This document shows, in pieces, positions 1 through 7,976 of a DNA stretch of 64,000 bases; the stretch's first letter is position 1, and each line of letters begins with the position of its first letter. The stretch covers positions 1 to 64,000 of the forward strand of contig NZ_AUCT01000028.1 of assembly GCF_000429905.1 (NCBI RefSeq). The letters run 5' to 3'. This DNA comes from Desulfatibacillum aliphaticivorans DSM 15576. GTDB lineage: Bacteria; Desulfobacterota; Desulfobacteria; Desulfobacterales; Desulfatibacillaceae. The notes beneath the pieces are model-generated. The model was not told where the DNA came from. It saw nothing but the letters and a program-made list of their open reading frames with translations, and did no database searches. A program made the position numbers and the translations under genes.

Positions 1-9
1 CTCCCCGCC

Positions 10-153
10 TGTAGTTGCGCGGTTTCCCCGCCCTGTAGTCGCGCGGTTTCCCCGCCCTGTAGTCGCGAGGTTTCCTCGCAGTGTAGTTGCGCGGTTTCCC
101 CGACCTGTAGTTGCGCGGTTTCCCCGCCCTGTAGCCGCGAGGTTTCCTCGCCC
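10..153 (+). repeat. REP array A: six tandem 24-bp palindromic units
   Basis: Six consecutive 24-bp units begin at 10, 34, 58, 82, 106 and 130. Each starts TGTAG followed by TT, TC or CC, then a short inverted repeat. Units 3 and 6 carry a perfect stem, GCGAGG-TTT-CCTCGC. The other four carry GCGCGG-TTT-CCCCGC or a close variant, which leaves a C-C mismatch in the stem. The array runs to the left edge and may continue outside the window. It belongs to the same family as the clusters near 1.5, 15, 23.5, 27, 56.5 and 58.5 kb. Confidence 0.9.
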
Positions 154-242
154 TGACCGAGAATTCCGAAGTCTTCCTGGCGTCATTCCCGAGCATCCCT
201 ATGGGAAATTAAGGATCTTAAATCCCCCATAAAGAAGTGTTT

Positions 243-749
243 TTAAGGCGACACGGTCTTGAACTTTTCTTTTGGTGCGCCGCAAACAGGGCAGGCATCC
301 GGCGCTTTCTTGTCCGTCACGTAACCGCAGACCTGGCAAACATGATACTCGCTCACTTTGTCCTTGATGACGTCGTAAATGGCCTTTTCGTAGAGTTTGG
401 CATGGTACCCCTCCGCATCCCGGGCATGGCTGAAGGCCAAGGCGGCTGCTTTTTCGCCCTCTTCCTCGGCGATTCTGAGGAATTCCGGATACTCATTCTG
501 GCTGATGGACTGCTCTTTTTTGAAGGATTTCATGAGGTTGGTGTCTGTATCCTTCACAATGATTTCCTTCAAAAGATTCATGTGGCGTGTGGCATGCACT
601 CTTTCCGCCTCTGCAATGGCCCTGAAAAGCAAAGCGATCTGAGGAACTTCCTCTTCCTCGGCTCTTTCCGCAAAGGCCAGAAGCCGAAAATAGGCTTTGG
701 CTTCCCCAATAAAGGCATCGTAGGCATTCTTTTTGGTTTGTTCCTTCAT
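243..749 (-). CDS. rbr: Rubrerythrin
   Basis: Non-haem diiron peroxidase that reduces hydrogen peroxide in the cytoplasm of anaerobes. The 168-aa protein has an N-terminal ferritin-like four-helix domain with carboxylate/histidine motifs (EAKAY near residue 16, EAERVHATRH at 47-56, and a second set near 110-116). A C-terminal rubredoxin-like domain has Cys138, Cys141, Cys153 and Cys156. Length and domain order are those of classical rubrerythrins. A GGAGGG ribosome binding site lies just upstream of the ATG. It appears to be a single-gene unit with no redox partner beside it. Confidence 0.96.
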   Translation of the reverse strand: MKEQTKKNAYDAFIGEAKAYFRLLAFAERAEEEEVPQIALLFRAIAEAERVHATRHMNLLKEIIVKDTDTNLMKSFKKEQSISQNEYPEFLRIAEEEGEKAAALAFSHARDAEGYHAKLYEKAIYDVIKDKVSEYHVCQVCGYVTDKKAPDACPVCGAPKEKFKTVSP

Positions 750-1022
750 TCGCTCCCTCCGGCTGGATTATTAAAGATGGTATTCACACAACGGATGAAA
801 AATCATGTTGATAAAATAAGCAAAAGTCGCGTTTTGTCCAGTTATATTTATTGAACGCAACGTAGAAGAAATAGTTATTGTGCACAAAATTTATTATGAA
901 CCATAGTCTGGCTTGGCCGGCCATAATTCCTGGAAGGTTGTATAGGAAAACGCCCCTGGATTTGGCGCTGGACGCTGGTTGAGGATACGACGGTGAGACA
1001 CAGCCGGGGGGATGTGGGATCT

Positions 1023-1427
1023 TCACACGGGCCAGAAGTAGGGAAGGTCGTCCGGCTCCTTCCATCCGTATTGACTATAAAAATGAGGGTCCTTGCGCAG
1101 CAGATTGGAGCGATGGGAGGCGTGCAGACGCTCGTCGCCAAGCCACCAGGGGGTGATGATCTCATCATTGCCTCCGCCATCAACGCCATAAGGCATGGAG
1201 TTTTGATATCCCCTGCGCACCCACTCGCGTATGACCGCATCCCGATATTCCACCAATGCCGCTTCAAAGCCCGCCCACATCTTGACCGCAGGATGGTTAC
1301 GCCACCCGCTCCCATAAAGGATGGTCCGGCGAATGGTCTCTGCCTCCACCCGTTGCTTGCCAAGCCTGCGATAGTCCAGGACCCTGGCGGAGCGATCAAA
1401 ATCTGCGTATGGCAAAAAGGTTTGCAT
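1023..1427 (-). CDS. Pyrimidine-dimer DNA glycosylase-like protein (MSMEG_6728-type)
   Basis: Protein of about 134 aa starting MQTFLPYADFDRSARVLD. It continues with RLGKQRVEAETI and a conserved aromatic-rich C-terminus ending near YFWPV. This matches, from memory, a small family annotated as pyrimidine-dimer glycosylase-related or MSMEG_6728-like; its enzymatic activity is not certain. The frame is open a further 12 codons upstream, to 1463. I chose the internal ATG because family members begin with MQTF. No strong Shine-Dalgarno is visible for either start. Confidence 0.7.
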   Translation of the reverse strand: MQTFLPYADFDRSARVLDYRRLGKQRVEAETIRRTILYGSGWRNHPAVKMWAGFEAALVEYRDAVIREWVRRGYQNSMPYGVDGGGNDEIITPWWLGDERLHASHRSNLLRKDPHFYSQYGWKEPDDLPYFWPV

Positions 1428-1520
1428 ACTCACAATTATAAGCTCGGACGGCAAGCAGAACAAGGCAAAAAAACGGAAATATAGGCCGGTTGAATCCGGT
1501 CCCGGCGGTTGACGCCGTTA

Positions 1521-1881
1521 TGTAATTGCGCGGTTTTCCCGCCCTGTCGCCGCGAGGTCCCCTCGCCATGTAGTTGGGAGGTCTCCTCCCTTATGTAGTT
1601 GCGGGGTCCCCCCGCTCGTAGTTGCGCGGTCCCCGCCCGTAGTTGCGCGGTCCCCGCGCCATGTAGTTGGGAGGTTTCCTCCCCCTGTATTTGCGCAGTT
1701 TCCGTGCGTTGTAATCGCCGGCTCTCCCGGCAAAGGGTGGGGGCAGGGTTTCCCTGCCTCAAACGATACGTGATGGTTTGTAGGGACAGGCCCCTGTGCC
1801 TGTCCAAATACGCCGAAATAGAAATTCAGGAGGTAGGGCGCCGTTCGCCGCGTCCCTGTAGTCGCGAGGTCCCCTCGCCCA
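1521..1881 (+). repeat. REP array B, divergent units including compensated stem variants
   Basis: About eight units lie between 1521 and 1735, with another at 1857-1881. Stems visible here are GCGAGG/CCTCGC, GCGCGG/CCGCGC (near 1646), GGGAGG/CCTCCC (near 1574 and 1668) and GCGGGG/CCCCGC (near 1602). Both arms change together while the GTAG lead is kept. Some units have lost the symmetry. The strand follows the GTAG-first orientation. Confidence 0.88.
1742..1758. repeat. Second palindrome family, GGCAGGG-TTT-CCCTGCC
   Basis: A perfect 7-bp stem with a 3-nt loop. It differs in sequence from the GTAG-led units but lies among them. A related hairpin, GCAGGGC-TT-GCCCTGC, occurs at 1914-1929 and again at 56723-56738. 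Confidence 0.7.
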
Positions 1882-1913
1882 GGTGGTCGCAGTCTCCCGG
1901 CAAATCGTAGGGC

Positions 1914-1929
1914 GCAGGGCTTGCCCTGC
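1914..1929. repeat. Second palindrome family, GCAGGGC-TT-GCCCTGC
   Basis: A 7-bp perfect stem with a 2-nt loop followed by TTTT. An identical copy lies at 56723-56738, also followed by TTTT and also embedded among GTAG-led units. It could act as a weak terminator, but no gene ends immediately before it. Confidence 0.7.
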
Positions 1930-2075
1930 TTTTGGTTTAGGGCTGCCCTATGCAAGGATTGACATAATAGATCCGTGTTTCCAAAGAAGCGCCCTTGAAC
2001 GAAATTAACAGTCAGACGAAACTTTGAACAAAAAATTAATGCATTATTTCAATACGATATAAAGTTATTGAGTTT

Positions 2076-2119
2076 TTGAGAGACGTCCCGCAAAACATTG
2101 AGAGACGTCCCGCAAAACA
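2076..2119. repeat. 22-bp tandem duplication
   Basis: Two adjacent copies of a 22-bp sequence (2076-2097 and 2098-2119) containing the core GAGAGACGTCCCGCAAAA. It lies in AT-rich DNA downstream of the small GYQP-repeat gene, whose stop is near 2166. Function unknown; it is not related to the GTAG-led palindromes. Confidence 0.85.
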
Positions 2120-2165
2120 CAAAAAATCGTAGTGGTTTAAGTTTCGATAATGCTAACCCAAGGCG

Positions 2166-2366
2166 TTAATCCTTGCTATCACCACTGCCTTCTTGTGTTG
2201 ATTGACTTTGAGCAGATCCTCCCGCTGGCAAAGAAGGAGTGCCTTGATGGCTGCCCGTCGTGGTAGAAGGAGAATAACCTCTTTCCTCAGAAGGTTGATA
2301 GCCATCGTTAAATGGTTGATATCCCTTAGAAGTCCCCGATTTTTGAGATTGCTCTTTGTTGCTCAT
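2166..2366 (-). CDS. Small low-complexity protein with GYQP repeats
   Basis: A 66-aa hydrophilic protein with no predicted membrane segment. It contains three related motifs (GYQPF, GYQPS, GYSPS) followed by a Ser/Gly/Gln-rich tail. Its Shine-Dalgarno (GGAGGAG) lies inside the last codons of the upstream membrane-protein gene, so the two are almost certainly translationally coupled. Small GYQP-repeat proteins beside DUF6338-like genes fit my recollection of the family, but I could not verify this. Function unknown. Confidence 0.7.
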   Translation of the reverse strand: MSNKEQSQKSGTSKGYQPFNDGYQPSEERGYSPSTTTGSHQGTPSLPAGGSAQSQSTQEGSGDSKD

Positions 2367-2370
2367 TAAT

Positions 2371-2988
2371 TTACTCCTCCTTTCCTTGTTTGTTTTGTTT
2401 TTCGTTAAAAAACTCGATTAACTCATAGTCTGCTTTGCGCACTAAAAGGCCACCAGTTTGGTTAACAAAATCAAGAAATTCTCCCTTATCGTTAACTTTG
2501 ATGGCTGCCTCCAAATAGATATCTCCCTCACGCGGATATGACGTAGCATAGGAATTAGGGCCGTAATATCCTGCAATTTTATTTCCATTTTTTAAGTGAA
2601 TTAAAACAAACAAGGTAACTCTCTTATCAAAAAAAAAGTCCCATGCTGTTGGATACGGCAAATTCATTTTTTTCATGAGGGGCTTACATCTGATTAGCTT
2701 ACTCCACAGATATGCCCAGACTATTGGTGCCACAAGTATCATTATCATCATCCAGGCACTGTATCCATATGGATTAGTTGATGGATAATTGTTCGTATGT
2801 GTATATATGATCAATGGGAGACACAGGGCAAAATTTAGGGCGCTATAAAAAAGGCCTTCAAAAGTGACTGTCTTCCAATCGACATCCTTGGTTGGCATCA
2901 AGAGTCGGTATATGTGCAATGATATCAGACCAGGAAAAACAAGTAAGACAAATAATGGCAATGAATTAAAATCAGGCGCTATTTGCAT
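2371..2988 (-). CDS. DUF6338-like membrane protein
   Basis: A 205-aa protein. Its N-terminal half has three hydrophobic segments (about residues 8-28, 45-63 and 80-98), with PG in the first. Its C-terminal half is soluble and contains GNKIAGYYGPNSYAT and a predicted beta-rich stretch. This arrangement resembles DUF6338 proteins; the assignment is from recollection. The gene is AT-rich relative to its surroundings and ends 4 bp before the GYQP-repeat gene. The AT bias and the tRNA genes just upstream suggest horizontal acquisition. Function unknown. Confidence 0.65.
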   Translation of the reverse strand: MQIAPDFNSLPLFVLLVFPGLISLHIYRLLMPTKDVDWKTVTFEGLFYSALNFALCLPLIIYTHTNNYPSTNPYGYSAWMMIMILVAPIVWAYLWSKLIRCKPLMKKMNLPYPTAWDFFFDKRVTLFVLIHLKNGNKIAGYYGPNSYATSYPREGDIYLEAAIKVNDKGEFLDFVNQTGGLLVRKADYELIEFFNEKQNKQGKEE

Positions 2989-3013
2989 AGTTTGAGTTTT
3001 CTCCCAAGAATCA

Positions 3014-3069
3014 GTTGCTTATCTGACCCTGTAGTTTGCCCGTTGCTTATCTGACCCTGTAGTTTGCCC
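3014..3069. repeat. 28-bp tandem duplication upstream of the DUF6338-like gene
   Basis: Two perfect head-to-tail copies (3014-3041 and 3042-3069), each containing TTATCTGACCCTGTAG. They lie 25-80 bp upstream of the start of the minus-strand membrane-protein gene, in its likely promoter region. They could be duplicated regulator sites or a replication-slippage product. Confidence 0.9.
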
Positions 3070-3090
3070 AATGACCGCTCCATTATCACC

Positions 3091-3116
3091 TATTTTTCTA
3101 TTATAATAGAAAAATA
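3091..3116. promoter_or_regulatory. 26-bp perfect AT-rich palindrome
   Basis: TATTTTTCTATTA and its exact reverse complement form an uninterrupted 26-bp palindrome. It lies about 100 bp upstream of the DUF6338-like gene, next to the 28-bp tandem repeat. Possible operator or cruciform; no cognate regulator is encoded nearby. Confidence 0.6.
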
Positions 3117-3301
3117 ACATTTTTATAACAAGTTATGCAACAAAAATTAAAGATTGTTGCTTTAATGCTTTTTGGGTCAATTGTTCTTTTTTAAAATAAT
3201 GATATCAGGTATTTAAATGAAATCAAGCCCATCGAACTGGTTTGGCGGGGTGTGCATATAACCTGCCAATTGGGATATAGAGCAGTAGCAGCAGCGAAAA
3301 G

Positions 3302-3334
3302 AAAAAAAAAGGGCTGCTCTGTAAAGAGCAGCCC
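3302..3334 (-). terminator. Rho-independent terminator of the tRNA operon
   Basis: Perfect 10-bp stem GGGCTGCTCT/AGAGCAGCCC with loop GTAA. On the minus strand it is followed by a run of nine T. It lies directly downstream of the last tRNA-Glu gene. Confidence 0.9.
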
Positions 3335-3348
3335 TTTATAATTATATT

Positions 3349-3426
3349 TGGCGTCCCCAAGGGGATTCGAACCCCTGTCGCCGGCGTGAAAGGCCGGTGT
3401 CCTGGACCAGGCTAGACGATGGGGAC
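3349..3426 (-). tRNA. tRNA-Glu (TTC), copy 1
   Basis: 78 nt including an encoded CCA. The acceptor stem pairs GTCCCCA with TGGGGAC. The anticodon stem-loop CCGGC-CTTTCAC-GCCGG reads TTC, and the T arm GGTTCGAATCC is canonical. It is last in a minus-strand cluster ordered Lys, Glu, Glu and is followed by a strong terminator. Confidence 0.96.
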
Positions 3427-3564
3427 GCATATGTATTTCCCGCTTCAACTAATTAGTTTTACGGGATATAGGGGCGAAAACTTCGCTTTAAGCAAATTTT
3501 GATATCGCCCAAAAAAAGGGACAGCCTATGAAAAAAAGGGCGATCCCTTGTATGGTAAAAACGT

Positions 3565-3642
3565 TGGCGTCCCCAAGGGGATTTGAACCCCTGTCGCCGG
3601 CGTGAAAGGCCGGTGTCCTGGACCGGGCTAGACGATGGGGAC
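3565..3642 (-). tRNA. tRNA-Glu (TTC), copy 2
   Basis: Near-identical to copy 1. It has one change in the D-loop region (GG for TG around 3625) and GGTTCAAATCC in place of GGTTCGAATCC in the T loop. CCA is encoded. A weak 5-bp hairpin with a T-run lies between the two copies (about 3528-3550). Confidence 0.95.
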
Positions 3643-3680
3643 GCATTTTTGTTTTTCTCTTGCTCGGCCTTAGGAAAAAG

Positions 3681-3756
3681 TGGTGGGCCGTGCTGGGCTC
3701 GAACCAGCGACTCTCTGCTTAAAAGGCAGATACTCTTCCGACTGAGTTAACGGCCC
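3681..3756 (-). tRNA. tRNA-Lys (TTT)
   Basis: 76 nt with encoded CCA. The acceptor stem pairs GGGCCGT with ACGGCCC. The anticodon loop CTTTTAA sits between TCTGC and GCAGA and gives anticodon TTT. First gene of the minus-strand tRNA cluster. Confidence 0.96.
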
Positions 3757-3776
3757 CAGCAAGCAAGAGACCCGCT

Positions 3777-3805
3777 AAGTAGCACCGTTATTGAGATGCT
3801 GTCAA
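3777..3805 (-). promoter_or_regulatory. Sigma70-type promoter for the tRNA cluster
   Basis: On the minus strand TTGACA (3805-3800) is followed after 17 bp by CTACTT (3782-3777), about 20 bp before tRNA-Lys. Confidence 0.65.
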
Positions 3806-4214
3806 CCAGAAAAAAACCATTTTTTAAAAAATATTCAAAATAGCCTGAACATGCCCTTAATAGTCTGCGGATTCCCCGTCATTTGGGCCTTAAGGGGCCG
3901 CGACCCTTATGGCTGGCCCTTCGCCGCCGTTCCGTAAAAACGGCGCTGCTTGGAAAATTTTTAATTTTCAGCCCTAAACCGCCTTCCCTTGAAGCTCCCT
4001 GAGGCGCGTTGTCTATTGATTTTTGTTGTTTTTCCACGATTCCTGGTGTATGAATAACCTTTTTTACGAGGGGTGCGACAAGCAAGTTCCTTTGCCGTTT
4101 GGGGGTGGGAATGTCCCTCCAAAGGGAACAGAGACGCGTACCAAAACTATCCCCGCGGATTCCTTGCGGGCTGCACGTTTCTTATTTTTCCTGATGGAAT
4201 ACGGAGGTTAACTG
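3806..4214. other. Intergenic region, tRNA promoter to TRAP operon
   Basis: About 400 bp without a supportable gene. Short open frames exist on both strands but lack ribosome binding sites and family resemblance. The last 15 bp carry the GGAGG site of dctP. No clear promoter or riboswitch was recognised. Confidence 0.6.
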
Positions 4215-5216
4215 ATGAAAAGGATAGTTCTGTGCTTGACGGCTGTGGCGTTGCTTCTGGCGGTATTAGGTCCTGTTCCGGCAATGGCCGGAAAGACCGT
4301 AAACCTGACTTACAGCATTTTCCTTCCCGAGAAGCACGCCCAGGCCCAGGCGGCCATTGCATGGGCCAAAGAAGTGGAAAAGCGCACCAACGGCGCCGTC
4401 AACATCACCATTTTCGCCGGCGGCACTCTGACCAAGGGCCCCAAGGTTTATGAAGGCGTTGTCTCCGGGATTTCCGACATTGGAAACTCCTGTTTTGCAT
4501 ATACCTCCGGCCGCTTCCCCGTCATGCAGGCTATTGACCTTCCCATGGGATACCCCAACGGCAAGGTGGCCAGCCGCGTGGCCAACGATTTCGGTCTGAA
4601 GCACGCCGATCAGGGCCTGAAAGACGTGAAGCTGCTTTACGTGCATGCTCATGGACCCGGCCTGCTCCACACCCAGAAGCCCGTCAGGACTCTGGCTGAC
4701 CTCAAGGGCATGAAAATCCGTTCCACCGGCTTCTCCGCCGAAGTGGTCTCCGCCCTGGGCGGCGTTCCGGTCGCCATGGGTCAGGGCGATGCTTACGAAG
4801 CCCTGAAAACCGGCGTGGTCGAAGGCACCATCACCCCCATCGAAACCCTGAAGGGCTGGAAACAGGCCGAAGTGGTCAACTACACCACCGAATGCTCCGC
4901 CGTGGGCTATACCACCGCCATGTATGTGGTGATGAACAAGGCCAAATGGAACTCCCTGTCTCCTGCAGTCCAAAAAATTATGGAAGAAGTGAGCGCCGAG
5001 TATGTTGACATCCATGGCGCCGCGTGGGATGCTGCCGACGAAGCCGGTCGCGCTTTTACTTTGGAAAAAGGCAACGAGATCATTCCTCTGAGCGAGGAAG
5101 AGAATAAACTGTGGGCGGAGAAGGCTCAGCCCGTCATCACCAAATACGAAGAAAGCGTCCCCAACGGGGCCGTTTATGTTCAGGAGATTCGCGACGCCAT
5201 CAAAAAGGCTGAATAA
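4215..5216 (+). CDS. dctP: TRAP transporter periplasmic solute-binding protein
   Basis: A 333-aa DctP-family receptor that captures organic acids in the periplasm and delivers them to the DctQM permease. Residues 1-25 are a signal peptide ending AMA. The mature protein has the DctP pattern, including the segment DLKGMKIRSTG near residue 163, whose arginine contacts the ligand carboxylate in characterised homologues. GGAGG lies 8 bp before the ATG. It heads a three-gene dctPQM operon. The substrate cannot be read from sequence. Confidence 0.93.
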   Translation: MKRIVLCLTAVALLLAVLGPVPAMAGKTVNLTYSIFLPEKHAQAQAAIAWAKEVEKRTNGAVNITIFAGGTLTKGPKVYEGVVSGISDIGNSCFAYTSGRFPVMQAIDLPMGYPNGKVASRVANDFGLKHADQGLKDVKLLYVHAHGPGLLHTQKPVRTLADLKGMKIRSTGFSAEVVSALGGVPVAMGQGDAYEALKTGVVEGTITPIETLKGWKQAEVVNYTTECSAVGYTTAMYVVMNKAKWNSLSPAVQKIMEEVSAEYVDIHGAAWDAADEAGRAFTLEKGNEIIPLSEEENKLWAEKAQPVITKYEESVPNGAVYVQEIRDAIKKAE

Positions 5217-5246
5217 GGCGTTTTTTGAAGGTCGAATGTTAGCTGT

Positions 5247-5732
5247 ATGAAAACTTTGGAGAAAATATCGGAAGCCCTCGCCTCGGTCCTGCACTATGTG
5301 GCGGGGGCTGCCGTTTTTGGCATGATGATCGTCACATGCCTGGATGTGGTCCTGCGCACTTTTCGCATGACCGTGCCCGGCGCGTACGAATTGGTGGCTT
5401 ACCTGGGCGGCATTGCAGTGGCTTTCGCCATGGCCCATACCACGATGGCAAAGGGGCATGTGGCCGTCAGCATTATAGTCCGGCGCTTTCCCAAAAGGCT
5501 GCAAAACGCCATTGATTCCGTGACAAGCGCCATGGGATGCGTGGTGTTTTTTCTGGCGGCCCGGAAGATTATGGAAATGGGCTTGGACTACCAGCACGCC
5601 GGACAGGTTTCCATGACCCTTAAAATGCCTTTATACCCCGTGGCTTACGCCATCGGGGTTTCGCTTTTTGTGGTCAGCTTCGTTCTATTTACGGCCTTTT
5701 TGGGGCACGCGGGAAAGGCTATGAAATCATGA
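5247..5732 (+). CDS. dctQ: TRAP transporter small permease
   Basis: A 161-aa membrane protein with four hydrophobic segments (about 15-37, 50-68, 90-110 and 128-152), typical of DctQ. It pairs with DctM to form the sodium-driven TRAP permease. Its stop overlaps the dctM start (ATGA), indicating translational coupling. Confidence 0.92.
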   Translation: MKTLEKISEALASVLHYVAGAAVFGMMIVTCLDVVLRTFRMTVPGAYELVAYLGGIAVAFAMAHTTMAKGHVAVSIIVRRFPKRLQNAIDSVTSAMGCVVFFLAARKIMEMGLDYQHAGQVSMTLKMPLYPVAYAIGVSLFVVSFVLFTAFLGHAGKAMKS

Positions 5733-7030
5733 GCATGACCACCATCGGCATTCTGGGCATCGTCATCCTGCTGATTTTGCTGTTTTCCCGCATGCCCGTG
5801 GCTTTTGTCATGGCCATGCTGGGCTGCGCCGGATTCTCCTACGTGGTGAACCCTTCGGCGGGAATCGCCATGCTGGGGCAGGACATCTACGAAACCTTTT
5901 CGTCCTACGGCCTCACGGTCATACCCCTGTTTGTACTCATGGGGCAGATCGCCTTTCAGGCCGGGATCAGCCGCCGCTTGTATGACTCCGCCTATATATT
6001 GGTGGGGCACAAGCCGGGCGGACTGGCTATGGCCACCGTGGGCGCGTGCGCGGCTTTTTCCGCGGTTTCCGGGTCCACCAACGCCACCGCCGCCACCATG
6101 GCCGTGGTCACCCTGCCGGAGATGAAGCGCTACAATTACGACATGGGCCTGGCGACAGGCACCGTGGCCGCGGCCGGCAGTCTGGGCATCCTCATTCCGC
6201 CCAGCGTAATTTTCATCGTCTACGGCATTCTCACCCAGGAAAGCATAGGCAAGTTGTTTATGGCGGGGATCATCCCCGGCTGCATCCTGACCGTGCTTTT
6301 TCTTCTGACCATCTACATCCGCGTGAAGATGAACCCCAGCATCGCCCCGGCGGGCGAGGCCTTCACCTGGCGGGAAAAGGCCATCTCCTTCTTGGGCGTG
6401 GCCGAGGCCCTGATTCTTTTCTCCCTGGTCATGGGCGGGATGTTCTTCGGTTTTTTCACCCCGACGGAAGCCGCTGCAGTGGGCGCCTTTCTCACTTTGG
6501 TCATCGCCGTAGTCAGAAGACAGATAAACTGGAAAGGCCTGGTTAAAGCCCTGGGCGACACCACCCGCATCAGCTGCATGGTCATGATGATCGCCACCGG
6601 CGCCATTGTCTTCGGCAAGTTTATGGCCATCACACGCATCCCCTACTCCCTGGCCGAATGGATCGCCGGGCTGCCTTTGCCCGCCACCGCCATCATGGGC
6701 ATGATCATCCTGGTATACCTTTTGGGCGGCTGCTTTATGGACGCCCTGGCCATGGTCATGCTGACGGTGCCTATTTTCTTTCCCGTGGTGGAAAGGTTGG
6801 GTTTCGATCCCATCTGGTTTGGCGTGACCATCGTTCTGGTGACGGAAATGGGCGTGATTACGCCGCCCGTGGGCATCAACGTGTATGTGGTTAAAGGCGT
6901 GGCTACGGACGTCCCCTTGGAGACAATCTTCAAAGGCGTGCTGCCCATGCTGATTCCTCTGGTGTTATGCTGTCTTATGCTGTTGTTTTTTCCCAAGATC
7001 GCAACGTTTTTGCCGAGTCTGATGGGCTAA
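5729..7030 (+). CDS. dctM: TRAP transporter large permease
   Basis: A 433-aa DctM protein with about twelve hydrophobic segments, including the conserved stretch SGSTNATAATMAVVTLPEMK. It forms the transport channel with DctQ. Length is normal for the family. It is the last gene of the operon; the mla promoter lies 24 bp after its stop. Confidence 0.94.
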   Translation: MSMTTIGILGIVILLILLFSRMPVAFVMAMLGCAGFSYVVNPSAGIAMLGQDIYETFSSYGLTVIPLFVLMGQIAFQAGISRRLYDSAYILVGHKPGGLAMATVGACAAFSAVSGSTNATAATMAVVTLPEMKRYNYDMGLATGTVAAAGSLGILIPPSVIFIVYGILTQESIGKLFMAGIIPGCILTVLFLLTIYIRVKMNPSIAPAGEAFTWREKAISFLGVAEALILFSLVMGGMFFGFFTPTEAAAVGAFLTLVIAVVRRQINWKGLVKALGDTTRISCMVMMIATGAIVFGKFMAITRIPYSLAEWIAGLPLPATAIMGMIILVYLLGGCFMDALAMVMLTVPIFFPVVERLGFDPIWFGVTIVLVTEMGVITPPVGINVYVVKGVATDVPLETIFKGVLPMLIPLVLCCLMLLFFPKIATFLPSLMG

Positions 7031-7053
7031 ATCCCAAGCCGGGAAATGGGGAG

Positions 7054-7081
7054 TTGACATGGGGCCTTCATAACGTGTATT
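7054..7081 (+). promoter_or_regulatory. Sigma70-type promoter of the mla operon
   Basis: TTGACA at 7054-7059, a 16-bp spacer, then TGTATT at 7076-7081. This is about 80 bp before the mlaE start and immediately after dctM. Confidence 0.65.
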
Positions 7082-7163
7082 GAGAGGTGATATTCTTTAT
7101 TTTCCAGGCTGTTATCAAAAAGCGGGTCATCTAACGGAAATTCTTACACATTAAGGATCTGCC

Positions 7164-7970
7164 ATGAGTGTGTTTGCTGGAGTTGTTGTGGAGCCTGTTT
7201 CCGCTACGGGAAGAAAAACCATCGCTTTTGTACAGGAAATGGGCAGGATGTTCATTTTTCTGATGCACAGCGTGCTCCATATGTTCACCCTCCCTTTCCA
7301 ATTTGTTAAAATTTTAACGCAAATAAATATTATCGGCGCGCAGTCCCTGTATGTGGTCAGCTTGATAGGCCTTTTTACCGGGATGGTGCTCGGGCTTCAG
7401 TTGTATAATGCGTTGGCCAATTTCGGCTCCGAGGGCATGTTGGGAACCTCCATCGTCCACACCCTGATCAAGGAAATGGGGCCGGTGCTGGCCGCCATTA
7501 TGGTCACGGCCCGGGCGGGTTCGGCCATGGCTGCGGAAATCGGAATCATGCGGATTTCCGAGGAAATCGACGCCCTGGACACCATGCAGATCAATCCCAT
7601 CCGCTTTTTGGTGTCCCCCAGACTGGCGGCGGCCATCATCAGCTTTCCCCTGCTTACGGCCCTGTTCGACGTGATCGCCCTGTTCGGGGGATATTTGACC
7701 GGCTGCAAGCTGAAAGGCCTGAACGACGCCACCTATTGGTATACGGTGGAAAACTCCCTGGTCATGGAAGACATCAACGGCGGCTTTCTCAAGGCCATCG
7801 TGTTCGCCGTCATCGTCATCACGGTCTGCTGCTACCAGGGGTACACCACGCACATGAGGCCCAACGGATTCGGCGCCAAAGGCGTGAGCGCATCCACCAC
7901 ATCCGCGGTGGTCATGTCTTGCGTGCTCATTTTGATGGCTGACTTTGTTCTCACCGCTTGTATTTGGTAG
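7164..7970 (+). CDS. mlaE: Phospholipid ABC transporter permease MlaE
   Basis: A 268-aa MlaE/YrbE-family inner-membrane permease with five to six hydrophobic segments. It carries the family signature around residues 110-140 (KEMGPVLAAIMVTARAGSAM, then EIDALDTMQINP). It moves phospholipids between the inner membrane and the periplasmic MlaC shuttle. First gene of mlaE-F-D-C-A; no mlaB (STAS) gene is present, as is common outside Gammaproteobacteria. Confidence 0.95.
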   Translation: MSVFAGVVVEPVSATGRKTIAFVQEMGRMFIFLMHSVLHMFTLPFQFVKILTQINIIGAQSLYVVSLIGLFTGMVLGLQLYNALANFGSEGMLGTSIVHTLIKEMGPVLAAIMVTARAGSAMAAEIGIMRISEEIDALDTMQINPIRFLVSPRLAAAIISFPLLTALFDVIALFGGYLTGCKLKGLNDATYWYTVENSLVMEDINGGFLKAIVFAVIVITVCCYQGYTTHMRPNGFGAKGVSASTTSAVVMSCVLILMADFVLTACIW

Positions 7971-7976
7971 GAGGCT

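Noticed and set aside
1882..3348. An integrated element with att sites at the tRNA-Glu 3' end
   Set aside because: I found no second copy of the tRNA 3' end and no integrase, so only an AT-rich islet is claimed.
4266..5597. A 443-aa open frame antisense to dctPQ
   Set aside because: GC-rich coding DNA commonly leaves long antisense frames; the sense genes are clear TRAP components.
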